Shown here piece after piece: positions 14,313-16,816 of a DNA stretch of 16,816 nucleotides. Each line of letters begins with the position of its first letter. Within the stretch, counting starts at the first letter, position 1. Source of the stretch: Bacteroidota bacterium (lineage in GTDB: Bacteria > Bacteroidota > Bacteroidia > NS11-12g > UBA955). The notes beneath the pieces were generated by a model. That model worked only from the letters and a program-made list of their open reading frames with translations. It was not told the DNA's origin and searched no databases. The DNA lies in assembly GCA_947450015.1 (NCBI GenBank), contig CANFUB010000022.1:1-16816 (forward strand), in the 5' to 3' direction. Position numbers and translations under genes: made by a program.

Positions 14313-15833
14313 CTAACCTTTACTCTGTGCCGCTTCTGGACGCATTTGAGGGAAGAACAATACTTCTTGAATGGCCGCTTGGTTGGTCATTAGCATCACC
14401 AAACGATCGATCCCAACACCCAAACCTGCAGTTGGTGGCATTCCATATTCCAAAGCCCTTAAGAAATCTTCATCCAATGGCATGGCCTCGTCATCGCCTC
14501 TACCCGCTAATTGCAATTGGTGTTCAAAGCGCTCGCGTTGATCAATTGGATCATTCAACTCGCTATAGGCATTTGCAATTTCTTTACCATTCACAAACAA
14601 TTCAAAACGCTCTACCAAACCTTCAACACTTCTGTGTTTTTTGGTTAGCGGACTCATTTCAATAGGATAATCGGTGATAAAGGTTGGTTGTATGCAATGC
14701 TTCTCGCATTTAGCACCAAAAATTTCATCTATCAATTTGCCTTTGCCCATGCTTGCATCAACATGAATGTTTAAACTTTTACAAACCTCTCTGATACCAG
14801 CTTCATCCATTTTAGAAATATCGATACCAGTGTGTTCTTTGATGGCATCGAACATGGTAATGCGTTTGTAAGGACGGGCAAAATTGATGATTTGATCACC
14901 CACTTTCACATCGGTGGTGCCATTCACATCATTGGCCACATTCTCAATCATAATCTCCGTATAATCCATCATCCAGTTGTAATCTTTGTAGGCGACATAG
15001 ATTTCTAGGCCTGTAAATTCTGGATTATGGGTTCTATCCATTCCTTCGTTTCTGAAGTTTTTAGCAAATTCATAAACACCTTCGAAACCACCAACGATTA
15101 ATCTTTTCAAATACAATTCATTGGCAATTCTTAAAAACAAAGGCATATCCAAGGCATTGTGATGCGTAGCAAAGGGGCGCGCTGCTGCACCGCCATGAAT
15201 GGCTTGTAGTATGGGTGTTTCAACTTCAATATAACCATTGTTGTTAAAGGTATTTCTTAAAGATTGAACCACTTTTGTACGCTTAATAAAGGTTTCTCTC
15301 ACATGCGGATTGACAATTAAATCGACATAACGCATTCTGTATCGCATCTCAGGATCTGTGAAGGCATCGAATATTTCACCGTCTTTTTCTTTTACAATTG
15401 GCAGTGGGTTTAAAGCTTTCGCTAAAAATTTAATTTCTTTAACTCTTAAGGTTGTTTCACCCGTTTTAGTAATAAAGACTTCGCCTTTTACACCAATAAA
15501 ATCGCCAATGTCCAACAAGTGCAACACCATGTTATCGAACAAGGTTTTGTCCTCATCTGGACAAATATTATCGCGACCAACATACAACTGCAAACGACCT
15601 ACAGCATCTTGAATCTTCATAAAACAAACCTTACCCTTTGGCTGTAGACTCATGATTCTACCAGCAATCATCACATTTTGAAAATTGTTTTCTTCAACAT
15701 TAAAACCATTTAAAATTTCAGTTGAGTTGGTGTTTGTTTCCCACATATCTGCAGGATATGGATCAATTCCCATCGCTCTTAATTGGTCCAATTTCTGTCT
15801 GCGTTGTAATTGATATTCGTTTAATTCTGACAT
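14313..15833 (-). CDS. lysS: Lysyl-tRNA synthetase, class II
   Basis: LysS charges tRNA-Lys with lysine in the cytoplasm. The 506 residues match the canonical bacterial length. The N-terminal OB-fold anticodon-binding domain covers about residues 50-150. The class II catalytic domain from about 175 holds motif 1 (around VETPILQ, 204-210), motif 2 (FRNEGMDRTHNPEFTGLE, 260-277) and motif 3 (GLGVGIDRLVM, 470-480). The lysine-specific region NGKEIANAYSELNDP (415-429) is intact. The protein ends shortly after FFPQMRPE, with no C-terminal extension. The start is ATG at 15831-15833, with a TACTTTTG element about 41 bases upstream. A small membrane-protein gene follows 5 bases after the stop. Identity is secure. 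Confidence 0.98.
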   Translation of the reverse strand: MSELNEYQLQRRQKLDQLRAMGIDPYPADMWETNTNSTEILNGFNVEENNFQNVMIAGRIMSLQPKGKVCFMKIQDAVGRLQLYVGRDNICPDEDKTLFDNMVLHLLDIGDFIGVKGEVFITKTGETTLRVKEIKFLAKALNPLPIVKEKDGEIFDAFTDPEMRYRMRYVDLIVNPHVRETFIKRTKVVQSLRNTFNNNGYIEVETPILQAIHGGAAARPFATHHNALDMPLFLRIANELYLKRLIVGGFEGVYEFAKNFRNEGMDRTHNPEFTGLEIYVAYKDYNWMMDYTEIMIENVANDVNGTTDVKVGDQIINFARPYKRITMFDAIKEHTGIDISKMDEAGIREVCKSLNIHVDASMGKGKLIDEIFGAKCEKHCIQPTFITDYPIEMSPLTKKHRSVEGLVERFELFVNGKEIANAYSELNDPIDQRERFEHQLQLAGRGDDEAMPLDEDFLRALEYGMPPTAGLGVGIDRLVMLMTNQAAIQEVLFFPQMRPEAAQSKG

Positions 15834-15874
15834 ACTATGCTAATTTGAATTCGTATTTTTATTATAAAGAGGTG

Positions 15875-15882
15875 CAAAAGTA
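15875..15882 (-). promoter_or_regulatory. -7 promoter element for lysS
   Basis: TACTTTTG on the minus strand fits TAnnTTTG and lies 41 bases before the lysS ATG, giving a leader of about 35 bases. The -33 partner is not evident. It shares the 121-base divergent gap with the plus-strand element at 15938-15945. Confidence 0.55.
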
Positions 15883-15937
15883 AGGCTATTTTTTTGTAAA
15901 CTTTAGTCCTTTTAAGCAACGAAATTAAGTAAATGTC

Positions 15938-15945
15938 TATCTTTG
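15938..15945 (+). promoter_or_regulatory. -7 promoter element for the plus-strand surface protein gene
   Basis: TATCTTTG matches TAnnTTTG on the plus strand and ends 9 bases before the ATG at 15955. No clear TTTG lies 19-21 bases upstream. The leader would be only a few bases long. Confidence 0.5.
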
Positions 15946-15954
15946 TTATATTGA

Positions 15955-16816
15955 ATGGGTAAAATAGGTTTTTTAATTTTGGTTTTATTAATGACTGTGG
16001 CAAATTTGCACAGCAATGCCCAAAATCTATTTATCCAAAATAAGGGGCAATTGAATGCCATCGTAAAATACAGCAAACCTATTCAAAATGGCCGTCTGTT
16101 CTACAGAGCCAATGGCTTTACAACCTTACTAAAAGATGCAGTTGCTTATGACTCCATGTGGAAGCACTTTCACCAATTTAAAACCCTTCAACACCCCTTT
16201 AACGTTCAATTCCACCGTTACGATGTTAACTTCATCAACGCTTTGCCCTGCGATATTGAAACACATTTCCAATCAAGTACCAAGCACAATTATTTTCTAG
16301 GCAACAACCCCAATCAATGGGCAACCAATGTGGCCTTATACCACCAAATCGTTTACAAACAATTGTATGCTGGCATCGACCTCCAAGTGATTGAAAAAGG
16401 CATTCACATTAAACACAACTTTATTGTTGCACCCAAGGCCGATGCCAATCAAATTGCATTGCAATATGCTTACACAGAGGGTATGCAGCTGAACAAAGAT
16501 GGCGCCATTCAAATTAAAACAAGCACAGGCACGGTGATAGAAGATGTACCATTTGCCTTCCAATTAAATGGCTTTGATACCATTCCAATAAAATGCAAAT
16601 ATGTACTAACTAAAAAAAACCAGACTTATGAATTGCGTTTTGATATAGGAGACTATGACCATACACGTCAACTCATTATTGACCCCCTGCTTATATTTGC
16701 CACCTATAGTGGTAGTCAGGGCGATAATTTTGGTTTTACAGCCACCCACGATTCAAGGGCTTTTGTATACAATGCAGGCATAGTAGATGGCGATGATGGA
16801 CCATTTCCGGTAACTA
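15955..16816 (+). CDS. Secreted surface protein with DUF7948-like and SBBP-repeat regions (N-terminal part, probable T9SS cargo)
   Basis: About 287 residues are visible from an ATG at 15955-15957 and the frame is still open at the window edge. Residues 1-23 are a signal peptide (MGKIGFLILVLLM, cleavage after NAQ). The mature start NLFIQNKGQLNAIVKYSK matches the N-terminus of the DUF7948 domain found on large Bacteroidota surface proteins. That domain appears to run to about residue 245 (ending RQLIIDPLLIFATY). It is followed by the start of a beta-propeller repeat of the SBBP type (TYSGSQGDNFGF, then AFVYNAGI). Such proteins usually continue with more propeller repeats or PKD domains and end in a T9SS sorting domain; that part lies outside the window, so the T9SS cargo call is inference. 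It is divergent from lysS. The function is unknown; adhesion or matrix roles are commonly supposed for the family. Confidence 0.85.
   Translation, partial: MGKIGFLILVLLMTVANLHSNAQNLFIQNKGQLNAIVKYSKPIQNGRLFYRANGFTTLLKDAVAYDSMWKHFHQFKTLQHPFNVQFHRYDVNFINALPCDIETHFQSSTKHNYFLGNNPNQWATNVALYHQIVYKQLYAGIDLQVIEKGIHIKHNFIVAPKADANQIALQYAYTEGMQLNKDGAIQIKTSTGTVIEDVPFAFQLNGFDTIPIKCKYVLTKKNQTYELRFDIGDYDHTRQLIIDPLLIFATYSGSQGDNFGFTATHDSRAFVYNAGIVDGDDGPFPVT

Noticed and set aside
1..16816. Phage, insertion sequence, CRISPR array, toxin-antitoxin or biosynthetic cluster
   Set aside because: No transposase, integrase, Cas, repeat-spacer or toxin-like gene is present. All genes but one small protein and the surface protein belong to recognisable core families.

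Overview
This window looks like chromosomal core sequence from an AT-rich Bacteroidota bacterium. The evidence is type IX secretion system (T9SS) proteins (PorG/DUF6089 and PorE-like), a DUF7948-type surface protein, a BamA next to an isoprenyl transferase and PorG, and TAnnTTTG promoter elements with TTTG about 19-20 bases upstream. I saw no insertion sequences, phage genes, CRISPR arrays, rRNA or tRNA genes. All genes are on the minus strand except the last, so the minus-strand operons read from high to low coordinates. No gene-free stretch exceeds 300 bases.

Layout from the left edge: positions 1-3823 hold a fatty-acid/phospholipid initiation operon, transcribed DUF177 (YceD) - rpmF - plsX - fabH - accB - accC, with accC cut by the window edge. 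Its promoter lies at 3851-3882 inside a strong hairpin just downstream of bamA. Positions 3910-9032 hold an outer-membrane block transcribed porG-like paralogue - porG - uppS - bamA. Positions 9177-12191 encode a large PorE-like lipoprotein (TPR, PD40 propeller, carboxypeptidase-regulatory-like domain, OmpA peptidoglycan-binding domain) with its own promoter and a clear intrinsic terminator. Positions 12370-13908 encode an ALDH7/antiquitin-type aldehyde dehydrogenase. Positions 14086-15833 hold class II lysS followed, 5 bases after its stop, by a small two-helix membrane protein. At 15955 a divergent plus-strand gene begins. It encodes a large secreted SBBP-repeat/DUF7948 protein, probably a T9SS cargo, and runs off the right edge.

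The genes work together mainly in envelope construction: precursor supply (AccBC, FabH, PlsX), lipid carrier synthesis (UppS), outer-membrane protein insertion (BamA), T9SS scaffold parts (PorG, PorE-like) and a candidate substrate of that system. The most unusual signal is in the PorE-like protein. Its roughly 330-residue extension after the OmpA domain reads by eye as two tandem retropepsin-like (clan AA aspartic protease) domains. One has APGA and the other DPSG where active enzymes have DTGA, so they are probably catalytically dead. I know of no description of this architecture, but it needs a profile or structure search to confirm.
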